Below, in pieces: positions 26,515 to 35,259 of a DNA stretch of 64,000 nucleotides. The notes beneath the pieces are model-generated. The model did not search any database. It had not been told where the DNA came from and saw only the letters and a list, made by a program, of their open reading frames with translations. Position 1 is the stretch's first letter, and every line of letters begins with the position of its first letter. This DNA is from Psychroserpens mesophilus (lineage in GTDB: Bacteria; Bacteroidota; Bacteroidia; Flavobacteriales; Flavobacteriaceae): assembly GCF_000826645.1 (NCBI RefSeq), contig NZ_JXJP01000001.1:471104-535103 (forward strand), read 5' to 3'. A program made the position numbers and the translations under genes.

Positions 26515-27279
26515 TTATTTGTAAACCACAGGAATAATTTCACCTTTAGCTAAGCAATACTTAATAACATTTTCTTCGGAAAGTTGAGTTGTATAATCAA
26601 CTTCCTCAACTTGAAATCCGATGCTTCGGAGTTTATCAAAATAATCACGACCATAGACACGAACATGATCGTATTGACCAAAGATTTTTGCGCGCTCATC
26701 TTTATTTGTTATAGAATCATCTTCAAAGGTTTTTTCTCTAGATAAATCTTGCGGAATTTGAAAAATACCATAACCTCCAGGCTTCATCACACGATGCAAT
26801 TCTTGCATAGCTTTCGTGTCATCTGGAATGTGTTCTAACACATGATTACATAAAATTACATCGTAGCTTTCATCATCAAACGGAAGGTTACAAATGTCTG
26901 CTTTTACATCAGCAATAGGTGATTCTAAATCAGTCGTAGTATACTCAATATTGTTTAAGTTTCTGAAGCGTTTCAGAAAGCATTGTTCAGGTGCAAAATG
27001 TAGGACTTTCTTCTCTGCTGAAAAAAAATCGGTTTCATTTTTTAGATACAACCAAAGCAATCTATGACGTTCTAACGAGAGTGTTGAAGGAGACAAGACA
27101 TTGTTACGCTGATTACCGTAACCATAAGGTAGAAAGCTTCTGAAAGATTTGCCGTCAATAGGATCTGTAAATTGATTTCCTCTTAAAAAAAAGGCGAGTA
27201 TCGGACGAGCAATATAGCTTAACCTAATTAGAATAGGTCTCGGAATGGTGTTTAATATAAGTTTAAAAAGGCGCTTCAT
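26515..27279 (-). CDS. Class I SAM-dependent methyltransferase
   Basis: A 254-aa enzyme with a hydrophobic, basic N-terminus and a Methyltransf_11-type core. Motif I is degenerate (V-L-H-F-A-P-E-Q). The acidic motif is T-T-D-L-E, then D-V-I-L-C-N-H-V-L-E-H-I-P-D-D and M-K-P-G-G near residue 165. The degenerate motif I is seen in glycosyl/lipid-type methyltransferases of this family. Substrate unknown. It lies 1 bp downstream of map on the same strand and so is probably co-transcribed. Confidence 0.8.
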   Translation of the reverse strand: MKRLFKLILNTIPRPILIRLSYIARPILAFFLRGNQFTDPIDGKSFRSFLPYGYGNQRNNVLSPSTLSLERHRLLWLYLKNETDFFSAEKKVLHFAPEQCFLKRFRNLNNIEYTTTDLESPIADVKADICNLPFDDESYDVILCNHVLEHIPDDTKAMQELHRVMKPGGYGIFQIPQDLSREKTFEDDSITNKDERAKIFGQYDHVRVYGRDYFDKLRSIGFQVEEVDYTTQLSEENVIKYCLAKGEIIPVVYK

Positions 27280-27280
27280 T

Positions 27281-28099
27281 TTAGAGCACTAAGGCTTCTT
27301 TTCTAAACTCATCTTCTTCATTTGAAACAATTCCTAAAGCTTCATGAACATAAGCAAATGTTGATAAAATTTCAGGTTTACCATCAACTATAGCAATATC
27401 ATGTTCAAAATGAACACTTGGTTTCCCGTCTTGGGTGACAATTGTCCAGCCATCTTTAAGTTGTTTGACGCGATGCGTTCCTCCATTTATCATAGGTTCG
27501 ATCGCAACAACCATACCTTCAATAAATTTCTTTCCACGACCTCTACGACCATAATTTGGCATTTCTGGGTCTTCATGCATTTTTCGACCAATTCCATGAC
27601 CAACAAGTTCTCTTACAACACCGTAGCCATGAGCTTCACAATAGTTTTGAATAGCATAACCAACATCTCCAACACGATTTCCAACTTTCAATTCGCGTAT
27701 ACCAACATATAAAGACTCTTTGGTCACCTCAATCAATTTTTTTGTTTCAGCAGCTACCTCTCCAATTTCGAATGTATACGCATGGTCTCCATAAAAGCCA
27801 TTCATCAGTGCACCACAATCTACAGATACAATATCTCCATTTTTTAAAGGTATATCTGTAGGTAAACCATGGACCACAGCTTCATTTACACTGCAGAGCA
27901 AGGTTGACGGACAATCATACAATCCTAAAAAGCCAGGCACAGCACCTTGAGCTCTTATAAAATCCTCAGCAAGTGTATCTAATTGATTGGTGGTAATGCC
28001 TTCTTTAATTTCTTTAGCTAGCATTCCTAGTGTTTTGGAAACCACTAACGCGCTTTGGCGCATTAATTCTATTTCTTCTTTTGTTTTTACTATAATCAT
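27281..28099 (-). CDS. map: Methionine aminopeptidase, type I
   Basis: The enzyme removes N-terminal Met from nascent proteins. The 272-aa length is typical of type Ia without extra domains. The metal ligands are visible: D in S-V-D-C-G-A, D in Y-G-D-H-A-Y-T-F, H in G-H-G-I-G-R-K-M-H, E in A-I-E-P-M, and E in F-E-H-D-I-A. A TATCTTTG box (28116-28123, minus strand) lies 17 bp before the ATG. The start M-I-I-V-K-T-K-E-E-I fits homologues. Confidence 0.95.
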   Translation of the reverse strand: MIIVKTKEEIELMRQSALVVSKTLGMLAKEIKEGITTNQLDTLAEDFIRAQGAVPGFLGLYDCPSTLLCSVNEAVVHGLPTDIPLKNGDIVSVDCGALMNGFYGDHAYTFEIGEVAAETKKLIEVTKESLYVGIRELKVGNRVGDVGYAIQNYCEAHGYGVVRELVGHGIGRKMHEDPEMPNYGRRGRGKKFIEGMVVAIEPMINGGTHRVKQLKDGWTIVTQDGKPSVHFEHDIAIVDGKPEILSTFAYVHEALGIVSNEEDEFRKEALVL

Positions 28100-28115
28100 C
28101 TTTCAAAAATATGTG

Positions 28116-28123
28116 CAAAGATA
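28116..28123 (-). promoter_or_regulatory. TAnnTTTG -7 box of map
   Basis: TATCTTTG on the minus strand, 17 bp before the map ATG at 28099. Confidence 0.55.
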
Positions 28124-28192
28124 CTCAAAATTAAAATTTAAAATTTTAACATAAATATGATATTTGACAGTTTTTAAATGCCTTTTCTATAG

Positions 28193-28200
28193 TAATTTTG
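28193..28200 (+). promoter_or_regulatory. TAnnTTTG -7 box of the CoA-transferase gene
   Basis: TAATTTTG lies 23 bp before the ATG at 28224. A TTTG at 28163-28166 could be the -33 element, although its 26-bp spacing is long. Confidence 0.5.
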
Positions 28201-28223
28201 TACCATCATAAAATCAAAATCAT

Positions 28224-29489
28224 ATGTATAAAGCAGTCAGTGCTGAAGAAGCTCTTAAAGTAGTAAAATCAAACGATAAAATATATATTCAAGCAGCTGC
28301 TGCTGCACCATCTTTGCTTATAAAGGCACTTGCCGACAGACACGATGAATTGAGAAATGTAACAATTTGTCAGTTACATACCGAAGGAGAAGCACCTTAT
28401 GCTAATCCTGAATATGCAAAAAGCTTCCATGTCAATTCTTTTTTTATTGGACGAAATGTACGTCATACCTTAAAAGCAGGAAATGGCTCATATACGCCAG
28501 TTTTCTTGAGTGAAGTACCATTATTATTTAAACGTAATATTGTTGATGTTAAAGTGGCATTAATTCACGTGTCAGTTCCAGATCAACATGGGTATTGTTC
28601 TCTTGGTGTTTCTGTTGAAGCAACACTGGCTGCTATTGACAATGCTGATCATGTCATTGCTCAAGTAAACAAACAAATGCCTAGAACTTTTGGTGACGGG
28701 ATTATTCATGTTACTGAAATTGATGCATTTGTAGAGTGTGATATTCCTTTACCTTCACATCCTGTTACAGAACCAACTGCCATTGAAACTAAAATTGGAG
28801 ACTATGTGGCTAATTTAATTGAAGACCGAAGTACGCTGCAAATGGGAATAGGAAATATTCCAAATGCTGTATTGTCTAGATTGCATAACCATAAAGATTT
28901 AGGTTTACATACTGAAATGTTTTCAGATGGTGTTATTGATCTAATTTTGAAAGATGTCATCAATGGGAATTACAAAGGCGTTAATCCTGGAAGAGCTTTA
29001 GCTACTTTTTTAATGGGTTCAAAACGATTATATGATTATGTTGATAATAACCCATTTGTTGAAATGCGATCTTCAGATTATGTTAATGACGTATCTGTAA
29101 TCAAACAAAATCCTAGAATGGTCGCTATTAATTCTGCTATCGAAGTTGATGTTACTGGTCAGGTTTGTGCTGATTCTATTGGTTCAAAAATGTATTCAGG
29201 AGTAGGAGGGCAAATGGATTTTATTAGAGGAGCCTCTTTGAGTGAGGGTGGTAAAGCAATTATTGCATTGCCATCAGTAACTAAAAAAGGAATAAGTAGA
29301 ATAGTGCCAGCCTTGAAAACAGGAGCAGGAGTTGTAACTACCAGAGCACATATTCACTATGTTGTGACCGAGTATGGTGTTGCTAATTTATATGGAAAAA
29401 CGATTCAGGAACGTGTAAAATCCTTGGTTGACATAGCGCATCCTGATCACAGAGAAGACATTGATAGAGCTTATTTTGAAATGATGTAA
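28224..29489 (+). CDS. Acetyl-CoA hydrolase/CoA-transferase family protein
   Basis: A 421-aa class I CoA transferase of the AcoT/Cat1/4-hydroxybutyrate CoA-transferase type, with two Rossmann-like halves. Visible are H-V-S-V-P-D-Q-H-G-Y-C-S-L-G near residue 113, L-Q-M-G-I-G-N-I-P-N-A-V near residue 208, L-H-T-E-M-F-S-D-G-V (the candidate catalytic Glu), and G-V-G-G-Q-M-D-F-I-R-G-A. It swaps CoA between short-chain acyl groups such as acetate, propionate, 4-hydroxybutyrate or succinate; the exact pair cannot be read. It is a lone gene 3 bp from the convergent HAD gene. Confidence 0.85.
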   Translation: MYKAVSAEEALKVVKSNDKIYIQAAAAAPSLLIKALADRHDELRNVTICQLHTEGEAPYANPEYAKSFHVNSFFIGRNVRHTLKAGNGSYTPVFLSEVPLLFKRNIVDVKVALIHVSVPDQHGYCSLGVSVEATLAAIDNADHVIAQVNKQMPRTFGDGIIHVTEIDAFVECDIPLPSHPVTEPTAIETKIGDYVANLIEDRSTLQMGIGNIPNAVLSRLHNHKDLGLHTEMFSDGVIDLILKDVINGNYKGVNPGRALATFLMGSKRLYDYVDNNPFVEMRSSDYVNDVSVIKQNPRMVAINSAIEVDVTGQVCADSIGSKMYSGVGGQMDFIRGASLSEGGKAIIALPSVTKKGISRIVPALKTGAGVVTTRAHIHYVVTEYGVANLYGKTIQERVKSLVDIAHPDHREDIDRAYFEMM

Positions 29490-29492
29490 TTT

Positions 29493-29903
29493 TTATTTGA
29501 AAAGACCTAAAAATCCTTTTTTACGTTTTGGTTCTTTGATGTCGAGAGTTTGATTGGTTATTAATTGATAAACTTCTCCCCAACCTAGAACACCACCAAT
29601 ATTTCTGTCGTCTATGTATATATCAGCATAAATTTTTCGACTAACCTTATTATCATATTGTTCTTCAGGAAAACTCTGATTTACAGCATAAAATGTAATG
29701 CCGTTTTCTTTACAAAATTCAACAGCATCATCAAGTTTAGAACCACTTCTATATGTCCATAGTATCAAACGGTGGCCATCATGTTGTAAACGCTTCATAG
29801 TTTCAAAAGCAAAGATTCGGGGTTTTCCTATTTTAGGATAGGCATCTTCAACTATAGTTCCGTCAAAGTCTATTGCAATAACTAGTTTGTCTAAAAAATT
29901 CAT
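29493..29903 (-). CDS. HAD-superfamily phosphatase-like hydrolase (BT0820-like)
   Basis: A 136-aa compact HAD domain with the nucleophile motif I-D-F-D-G-T-I-V-E-D. Motif II lies in L-W-T-Y-R-S-G, and the acidic metal motif is I-Y-I-D-D-R-N-I-G-G near residue 108. The small size means no proper cap domain. It is reminiscent of the Bacteroides BT0820 group, whose substrate is unsettled. The C-terminus is basic (K-R-K-K-G-F). Expressed from its own TAnnTTTG box, it is convergent with the CoA transferase. Confidence 0.8.
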   Translation of the reverse strand: MNFLDKLVIAIDFDGTIVEDAYPKIGKPRIFAFETMKRLQHDGHRLILWTYRSGSKLDDAVEFCKENGITFYAVNQSFPEEQYDNKVSRKIYADIYIDDRNIGGVLGWGEVYQLITNQTLDIKEPKRKKGFLGLFK

Positions 29904-29923
29904 AGGTTAGTCCTTATACGTGG

Positions 29924-29931
29924 CAAAAATA
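29924..29931 (-). promoter_or_regulatory. TAnnTTTG -7 box of the HAD gene
   Basis: TATTTTTG on the minus strand ends 21 bp before the ATG at 29903. Confidence 0.5.
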
Positions 29932-29953
29932 CAATAAATATCCTTTTTTCGAA

Positions 29954-31477
29954 TTAAAGTGTTACTAATGATTTTTGTGTCATGGCATCAGGTTGTTCAA
30001 TATCCATGAGCTTAAGAATTGTTGGTGCAATATCACCTAAAATGCCGTCTTTAACTGTGGTATGGTCATTATTTATTAAGATAATAGGAACCGGATTAGT
30101 AGTGTGAGCTGTATTAGGCGTTCCATCTGGATTAATCATGGTTTCACAATTGCCATGATCAGCAATTAGTATTGTCGTATAGTCCTTTTCAAGAGCCGTT
30201 TGAACAACATCTTTTACACAAATATCTACAGCTTCACAAGCTTTGATAGCGGCATCCATAACTCCTGTATGGCCAACCATATCTCCATTCGCAAAGTTTA
30301 AGCATACAAAATCAACTTCCCCTTTTTGAAGTTCGGGAACCAATGCATCACGAAGTTCAAAAGCACTCATCTCAGGTTTTAGATCATATGTAGCTACTTT
30401 AGGAGAGTTTCTTAGAATACGTGTTTCGCCTTCAAAAGGTTCCTCGCGTCCTCCAGAAAAGAAAAAGGTGACATGAGGATATTTTTCAGTTTCAGCAATT
30501 CTAATTTGTGTTTTATGATGTTTTGCCAATACTTCTCCAAGCGTTTCAGATAGGTTATCTTTATTATAAACTACGTTGATACCTTTATAAGAATCATCAT
30601 AATTCGTCAAAGTGACATAATACAAATCGAGTTTGTGCATATTTTGCTCATGAAAATCATTTTGCGAAAGCGCTTCCGTAAGTTCTCGACCTCTATCAGT
30701 TCTAAAATTAAAGAAGATCACAACATCACCAGATTGTATTTTTCCGACTGGATTGTTGTTCTCATCAACCATGATAATGGGCTTGATAAATTCATCGGTA
30801 ATATTGTCATCATAACTATTTTGGATGCTGTCTGTTGCATTGTTCGAATGTTCACCAATACCATGAACGATTGCATCGTAAGCTAATTTTATGCGTTCCC
30901 AACGTTTATCTCTATCCATGGCGTAATAACGACCTGTAATAGAAGCAAGTTTTGTATTAGTAGTTTTAATATGATTTTCTAAGGAAGTGATAAATCCAAA
31001 TCCAGATTTTGGATCCACGTCACGACCATCGGTAAATGCATGAATATAGGATTGTTCAACACCTGAATTATGTGCTGCATCAACCAATCCAAATAAATGA
31101 TTAATATGAGAGTGCACTCCACCATCACTAACCAGTCCTAAAAAATGGACAGGCTTCTTGTTTGTTTTCGCATAGTTGAAGGCCTCTATTAAAACTTTCT
31201 CGTCTTTTAATGTGTTATTTTTTACAGCTAAGTTAATTTTAACCAAATCCTGATAGACTATTCTACCAGCACCGAGATTCATATGTCCAACCTCACTATT
31301 CCCCATCTGTCCTTCAGGTAGGCCTACGTGAAGTCCATCTGTTCTTAATGAAGCATTAGAATATGTTTTGTACAATGAATCGATAAATGGTGTGTACGCA
31401 TTGTCTATGGCCGAAACTTTTGGGTCAGGAGATTTTCCCCAACCATCAAGAATCATCAAAATAACTTTTTTGTTCAT
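29954..31477 (-). CDS. gpmI: 2,3-bisphosphoglycerate-independent phosphoglycerate mutase
   Basis: A cofactor-independent, Mn2+-dependent glycolytic enzyme interconverting 3- and 2-phosphoglycerate. The 507-aa length is typical. L-D-G-W-G opens the alkaline-phosphatase fold. The phosphoserine nucleophile is in M-G-N-S-E-V-G-H, and the metal ligands are in F-A-N-G-D-M-V-G-H-T-G and A-D-H-G-N-C-E. The insertion domain lies between, with H-S-H-I-N-H and G-R-D-V-D-P. It is a single gene with its own promoter box. Confidence 0.96.
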   Translation of the reverse strand: MNKKVILMILDGWGKSPDPKVSAIDNAYTPFIDSLYKTYSNASLRTDGLHVGLPEGQMGNSEVGHMNLGAGRIVYQDLVKINLAVKNNTLKDEKVLIEAFNYAKTNKKPVHFLGLVSDGGVHSHINHLFGLVDAAHNSGVEQSYIHAFTDGRDVDPKSGFGFITSLENHIKTTNTKLASITGRYYAMDRDKRWERIKLAYDAIVHGIGEHSNNATDSIQNSYDDNITDEFIKPIIMVDENNNPVGKIQSGDVVIFFNFRTDRGRELTEALSQNDFHEQNMHKLDLYYVTLTNYDDSYKGINVVYNKDNLSETLGEVLAKHHKTQIRIAETEKYPHVTFFFSGGREEPFEGETRILRNSPKVATYDLKPEMSAFELRDALVPELQKGEVDFVCLNFANGDMVGHTGVMDAAIKACEAVDICVKDVVQTALEKDYTTILIADHGNCETMINPDGTPNTAHTTNPVPIILINNDHTTVKDGILGDIAPTILKLMDIEQPDAMTQKSLVTL

Positions 31478-31494
31478 GTTGTGATATTTAAGTT

Positions 31495-31502
31495 CAAAGA
31501 TA
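31495..31502 (-). promoter_or_regulatory. TAnnTTTG -7 box of gpmI
   Basis: TATCTTTG on the minus strand, 17 bp before the gpmI ATG. The 260-bp region between gpmI and the ankyrin gene otherwise holds only AT-rich sequence that I cannot interpret. Confidence 0.55.
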
Positions 31503-31738
31503 AAAGTTTATCAACCTAATTGATAATAATGAACTAAGAAAATATAGGAAATTAATAATGCATTAAGCTTTGATTCAAAAGAGGTTATATGTTTTTTAAA
31601 ACTTGTGAGGCTCTTAACATATTTGTTTACAAAGAGTTAAAAAAATGTTATTTATGTTTTTTTAGTGTAACACTTATAAAAATTAGTCGTCTATTTATTA
31701 TAATCAAAAAACAATCAATTAATTTAAAATCTTTCATC

Positions 31739-32125
31739 ATGAAAAAATCAGTAGTTATCGTTGCAATCGCAATGGCATTTTCAGTAACCGCTTTAAATGC
31801 AAAAAATGTAATTAGTAATACGTCAACTTATGAAGTTGTTGCTAAAAAATCGAATGTAAGTCCTTTCTGTCTGTCTATTGTAAAAGGCGACATTGAAACC
31901 GTTCAGAAATTAATCGATTTAGGCATAAATGTGAATAAAACTTCTCAAGGGTTGACGCCTGCAATGTATGCCGCAAAGTATAATCGTTTAGATATTTTGA
32001 AGCTTTTAGTTGAAAATGGTGCTAAATTAAACATTAAAAGTGATAAAGGTATGACTGCAGAAAAGTATGCAGAAGCATCTAATGCACAAGATGCCCTATC
32101 ATATCTAAGAAATTTAGAGTCGTAA
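31739..32125 (+). CDS. Secreted ankyrin-repeat protein
   Basis: A 128-aa protein from the ATG at 31739, which begins a clear signal peptide (M-K-K-S-V-V-I-V-A…N-A-K). An in-frame extension back to 31589 would bury the signal peptide and is rejected. Residues ~38-128 form about three ankyrin repeats, with L-I-D-L-G-I-N-V-N-K, G-L-T-P-A-M-Y-A-A-K-Y-N and L-L-V-E-N-G-A-K-L-N as hallmarks. A periplasmic protein-binding role is inferred. It is followed by a (TAGT)8 repeat and a terminator. Confidence 0.8.
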   Translation: MKKSVVIVAIAMAFSVTALNAKNVISNTSTYEVVAKKSNVSPFCLSIVKGDIETVQKLIDLGINVNKTSQGLTPAMYAAKYNRLDILKLLVENGAKLNIKSDKGMTAEKYAEASNAQDALSYLRNLES

Positions 32126-32159
32126 AAAATGTTTAGGTCATTAAAAAATGACAATTATT

Positions 32160-32193
<34 letters not shown>

Positions 32194-32199
32194 CATAAA

Positions 32200-32225
32200 G
32201 ACGCTTTATCTCAAAGCGTCTTTTT
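32200..32225 (+). terminator. Terminator of the ankyrin gene
   Basis: The stem GACGCTTT pairs with AAAGCGTC around a 5-nt loop (32200-32220), followed by a T-run. It overlaps the 3' end of the convergent M48 gene (stop at 32211-32213). Confidence 0.75.
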
Positions 32226-32981
32226 GTATTTAGCAATAGACTCTTTTATTTTTTCTATTCTGTTTTCTGGATCTGGATGTGTGCTTTGAAATTCTGGAAC
32301 GCGATTAGGACCTGCAGCAGCTTTTAAAATTTCCATGACATCAATCATTTCTTCCGCTTGATAACCTGCCTTCATCATAAATCTTACGCCTAAATCATCG
32401 CTTTCTAACTCATCATCTCGTCCGTTAGTTAATAATGTGTTTTGTCCGATACCACTTACTAAACCTCCAATATCGCCTCCAACAGAACCTGCTGTAGCCA
32501 GTCCTTGCCAATATTCACTTTCAGCAATACGCTCAGCACTATGTCTTCCTAAAACGTGTCCGATTTCATGACCTAAAACACCTGCAAGCTGGTCTTCATT
32601 TTCTAATTTTGAAAACAGAGCATAGGTAATAAAAATTTGTCCGCCAGGCAACGCAAAAGCATTGATTGCATTAGGATCAGCTAATAAATGAAATTCATAC
32701 TCATAAGGCGTTGCACTAGCAATACTGCTATTTACCAATTTATTTCCCACATCATCAACCAACGCTTGGTATTGGGTGTTTGGATGCAAACCTCCGTGTT
32801 GTTGTGCCATTCCTGGAGCGCTTGCAAGTCCGATTTGTATTTCTTTATCTGGCGTCATCGATATCGTCTGCATACGCCCTGTATATGGATTTTCTTCACG
32901 CTGACTACATCTTTTTACAACAAAAAAAAGAGCAATAGCGACACCTATAAGTAATCTGATTTTAAAATTTTTACCTCTCAT
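32211..32981 (-). CDS. M48-family zinc metallopeptidase (membrane/periplasmic)
   Basis: A 256-aa peptidase with an N-terminal hydrophobic segment (residues ~9-23) then C-S-Q, so a lipoprotein or a membrane-anchored form is possible. The zinc site is G-H-E-I-G-H-V-L-G-R-H-S-A-E-R near residue 110, and the third ligand is in D-E-L-E-S-D-D-L-G. These are hallmarks of the M48 family (Oma1/BepA/LoiP-like), which handles misfolded envelope proteins. The C-terminal T-H-P-D-P-E-N-R-I motif is typical of the periplasmic members. It is downstream of the M15 gene, 25 bp away on the same strand. Confidence 0.9.
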   Translation of the reverse strand: MRGKNFKIRLLIGVAIALFFVVKRCSQREENPYTGRMQTISMTPDKEIQIGLASAPGMAQQHGGLHPNTQYQALVDDVGNKLVNSSIASATPYEYEFHLLADPNAINAFALPGGQIFITYALFSKLENEDQLAGVLGHEIGHVLGRHSAERIAESEYWQGLATAGSVGGDIGGLVSGIGQNTLLTNGRDDELESDDLGVRFMMKAGYQAEEMIDVMEILKAAAGPNRVPEFQSTHPDPENRIEKIKESIAKYKKTL

Positions 32982-33006
32982 GATTTCATTAGTTTGTGTT
33001 ATAAAT

Positions 33007-33741
33007 TTACAAAAGTTCCGGATTTATATCCAAAATATTATTGTTTAAATACTTGGAAATAAATTCTTCAGAAAAATAGGGACTACCCTTTAAATTTTCA
33101 TTGGTTATAATCTCGTTGATTTTCAAATTTAAATATTGTGATAGATATAAACTTGAAAGTGGTTTATAGCTGTAATGCCAGGGCTCATATTTAAAACCTT
33201 TGCGTTGGGATGCATTTGTATATACAAGATAAAACCCGAAAGTATGTGCGTGTTCATCCATCCATTGTTTAAGATTTCTGTAGCAGCCATTCTCTTCAAA
33301 ATGTTTTGGTTGTAATACAGATGAAGGCTGAGTTACATGAGCATCAATAATATCGAGATCTGTTCCCCAATGATGTCTGGAAGTTCCTGGTATGGTAGAA
33401 TATTCTATAATTTTGTTGATGCTTTCTTGCGGACTTAAGCCGTTATTAATATTTCTATTGTATTTGCGTTCCCAAATTCTGTTTTGATGTTCATATCCTC
33501 TATAACTAGACACAACTTGAATACGAATGTCACTTTTAAGTGCTTCATATTTTAATCGTTCGAAGGCCTCATGAGCTTCTTTTCGCAATTTGTAGCCATT
33601 ACCATAAAGTTCAGGTTGACCCTTACCGATTAATTCTTTATAACTAAGTCGATTGGTATTAGTTTCAAATGCAAATTGAGGCACTATTGCGAATGCCATT
33701 CCTGAAGTTAAAACCGATGTAATAAAATGTCTTCGTTTCAA
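33007..33741 (-). CDS. M15-family D-Ala-D-Ala carboxypeptidase/endopeptidase with Tat-like leader
   Basis: A 244-aa VanY/DacB-type zinc peptidase that trims peptidoglycan peptides. Zinc ligands are visible in S-R-H-H-W-G-T-D-L-D and in E-P-W-H-Y-S-Y; S-S-Y-R-G-Y upstream is the conserved S-x-Y-R motif. The start is TTG at 33741, giving M-K-R-R-H-F-I-T-S then a hydrophobic segment: a plausible twin-arginine (R-R-x-F) signal. A tatA gene is 4 kb away. The M48 gene follows 25 bp downstream. Confidence 0.85.
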   Translation of the reverse strand: MKRRHFITSVLTSGMAFAIVPQFAFETNTNRLSYKELIGKGQPELYGNGYKLRKEAHEAFERLKYEALKSDIRIQVVSSYRGYEHQNRIWERKYNRNINNGLSPQESINKIIEYSTIPGTSRHHWGTDLDIIDAHVTQPSSVLQPKHFEENGCYRNLKQWMDEHAHTFGFYLVYTNASQRKGFKYEPWHYSYKPLSSLYLSQYLNLKINEIITNENLKGSPYFSEEFISKYLNNNILDINPELL

Positions 33742-33823
33742 TGTATTTTGGATAAAGTTACAAGTGAATTTACTAATTCATTTTTAGTTAAAAATAGTTA
33801 TATTCACTTTAAAATTAATTAAC

Positions 33824-34249
33824 ATGTCATTTCAGTTTCAAATTTTAGAGCCTTCAAATATACATGACATCATACCATTGATACAGCAATTAACGAGCCA
33901 TAATTGTTCTGAAATGGTACTAAAAGAACGTTTTTCAGACATGGTTACTGAAAATTATGAATGTGCTGTAATTTATAACCAAGACAAATTAATTGGAGTG
34001 TCAGGTCTCTGGTATTGCACGCGACATTATACAGGAAAAAGTGTAGAACTAGATCATGTTTATATTGTTGAAGACTACAGAAGTCAAGGTTTGGGCAAAC
34101 AGTTTTTAGAATGGATTTACAATCATGTGAAGGCTAGAGGTGTTGTTACTGCTGAATTGAATACCTATGTTCATAATTATCCATCCCATAAATTTTACTA
34201 CAATGAAGGGTTTGAAATTTTAGGCTATCATTTTTTGAAAAAGCTATAG
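33824..34249 (+). CDS. GNAT-family N-acetyltransferase
   Basis: A 141-aa single-domain GNAT enzyme. The acetyl-CoA binding motif V-E-D-Y-R-S-Q-G-L-G-K-Q-F-L lies near residues 85-98. A preceding beta strand with V-E-L-D-H-V-Y-I-V and the C-terminal H-K-F-Y-Y-N-E-G-F-E strand-helix complete the fold. Substrate unknown. The ATG at 33824 fits; the divergent M15 gene is 82 bp away. Only ~50 bp separate its stop from tRNA-Gly. Confidence 0.8.
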   Translation: MSFQFQILEPSNIHDIIPLIQQLTSHNCSEMVLKERFSDMVTENYECAVIYNQDKLIGVSGLWYCTRHYTGKSVELDHVYIVEDYRSQGLGKQFLEWIYNHVKARGVVTAELNTYVHNYPSHKFYYNEGFEILGYHFLKKL

Positions 34250-34256
34250 ATTTATT

Positions 34257-34288
34257 TTTGAAATGAACATTGAGTTTATTTATATTTG
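34257..34288 (+). promoter_or_regulatory. Full -33/-7 promoter of tRNA-Gly
   Basis: TTTG at 34257-34260 and TATATTTG at 34281-34288 are spaced by 20 bp, fitting the Bacteroidetes consensus on both elements. The -7 box ends 10 bp before the tRNA. This is the best-matching promoter in the window. Confidence 0.75.
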
Positions 34289-34298
34289 CGCTCGGAAT

Positions 34299-34371
34299 GC
34301 GAGAGTAGCTCAGTTGGTAGAGCGTCAGCCTTCCAAGCTGAATGTCGCCGGTTCGAACCCGGTCTCTCGCT
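34299..34371 (+). tRNA. tRNA-Gly (anticodon UCC)
   Basis: A 73-nt cloverleaf. The acceptor stem G-C-G-A-G-A-G pairs with C-T-C-T-C-G-C, with discriminator T. The D-arm is AGCTCAGTTGGTAGAGC and the anticodon loop CTTCCAA carries UCC. The T-arm is CCGGTTCGAACCCGG. The 3' CCA is not encoded. A T-rich terminator follows closely. Confidence 0.97.
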
Positions 34372-34375
34372 CAAG

Positions 34376-34407
34376 AAGCTTCATCTAAAACGGTGAGGCT
34401 TTTTTTA
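34376..34407 (+). terminator. Terminator of tRNA-Gly
   Basis: AAGCTTCATC pairs with GGTGAGGCTT (two G-U pairs) around a 6-nt loop, followed by a T-run. The T-run contains the stop codon of convergent pepE. Confidence 0.75.
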
Positions 34408-35112
34408 TCGTAATGTATTTAACTCTGTTTCGGGTTCAACCTCATAAGGTGTTTTGTTTTGCTCAAAAATACGAGCAGTGAGTTGTCCTTTTAAAACAAT
34501 AGAATCACCTTGAACTGATAACCAACTTCCTTCGCGAATGCCAACCACAGGCGGAGTATTAAACGCATGAAATTCTTTGATGCGAGTTTCTCTGGTTTCG
34601 CCTTTATGAGTGCTTTTTGGATCTGGATCAAGATAATGTGGATTGATATTAAAAGGCACTAAACCAAGGGTTTTAAAACTTGGCGGATACACAATTGGCA
34701 TATCGTTGGTGGTGTTTATAGTGAGTCCGCAAATATTACTTCCAGCACTAGTTCCCAGATAAGGTGTTCCAGAATTAACCGCTTCTTTAATAGATGCTAA
34801 TAAGTCATTTTTATAAAGCTGATTCACCAAAACAAAAGTATTTCCACCACCAGTAAAAATAGCATGAGCTTGCGCTATGGCAGCTTTAGGATTTTCAAAT
34901 TCGTGAATACCTTTAGCAACCTTTCCAATTTGACTGAATGCTTTATTGACATTCGACGTGTATTCATCATGACTAATTCCGCCAGGTCTTGCATAAGGAA
35001 TAAAAAGTATTTCCGAAGTGCCTTTAAAAAAAACAGAGAGTTCTTCTAATAAATATTCTAGAGGACCGCTACCATGAATGGTCGATGTACTTGCTATAAT
35101 GATATTTTTCAT
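34405..35112 (-). CDS. pepE: Dipeptidase E (peptidase family S51)
   Basis: A 235-aa serine peptidase specific for N-terminal-Asp dipeptides, found in the cytoplasm. The family signature is clear: F-T-G-G-G-N-T-F near residue 88, the nucleophile Ser in L-G-T-S-A-G-S-N near residue 122, and I-N-P-H-Y-L-D-P with the conserved His. G-E-T-R-E-T-R-I closes the site. The length fits. It is a single gene with its stop in the tRNA terminator's T-run. Confidence 0.92.
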   Translation of the reverse strand: MKNIIIASTSTIHGSGPLEYLLEELSVFFKGTSEILFIPYARPGGISHDEYTSNVNKAFSQIGKVAKGIHEFENPKAAIAQAHAIFTGGGNTFVLVNQLYKNDLLASIKEAVNSGTPYLGTSAGSNICGLTINTTNDMPIVYPPSFKTLGLVPFNINPHYLDPDPKSTHKGETRETRIKEFHAFNTPPVVGIREGSWLSVQGDSIVLKGQLTARIFEQNKTPYEVEPETELNTLR

Positions 35113-35259
35113 TGAAAAAAATTAAAACTATTAAGCCATATTTCAGACTTCAAGTTATTTATTGTAAATTTAAGTAAACCTTTAATTTAACAAAAGTTTA
35201 CAAGGCTTAATGTTGAAATTAAATCCAGACAATTTATTTTTATAGTAAATAACTAACCT

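Noticed and set aside
31589..31738. N-terminal extension of the ankyrin protein
   Set aside because: It would place 50 residues before a perfect signal peptide. The DNA here looks noncoding and AT-rich.
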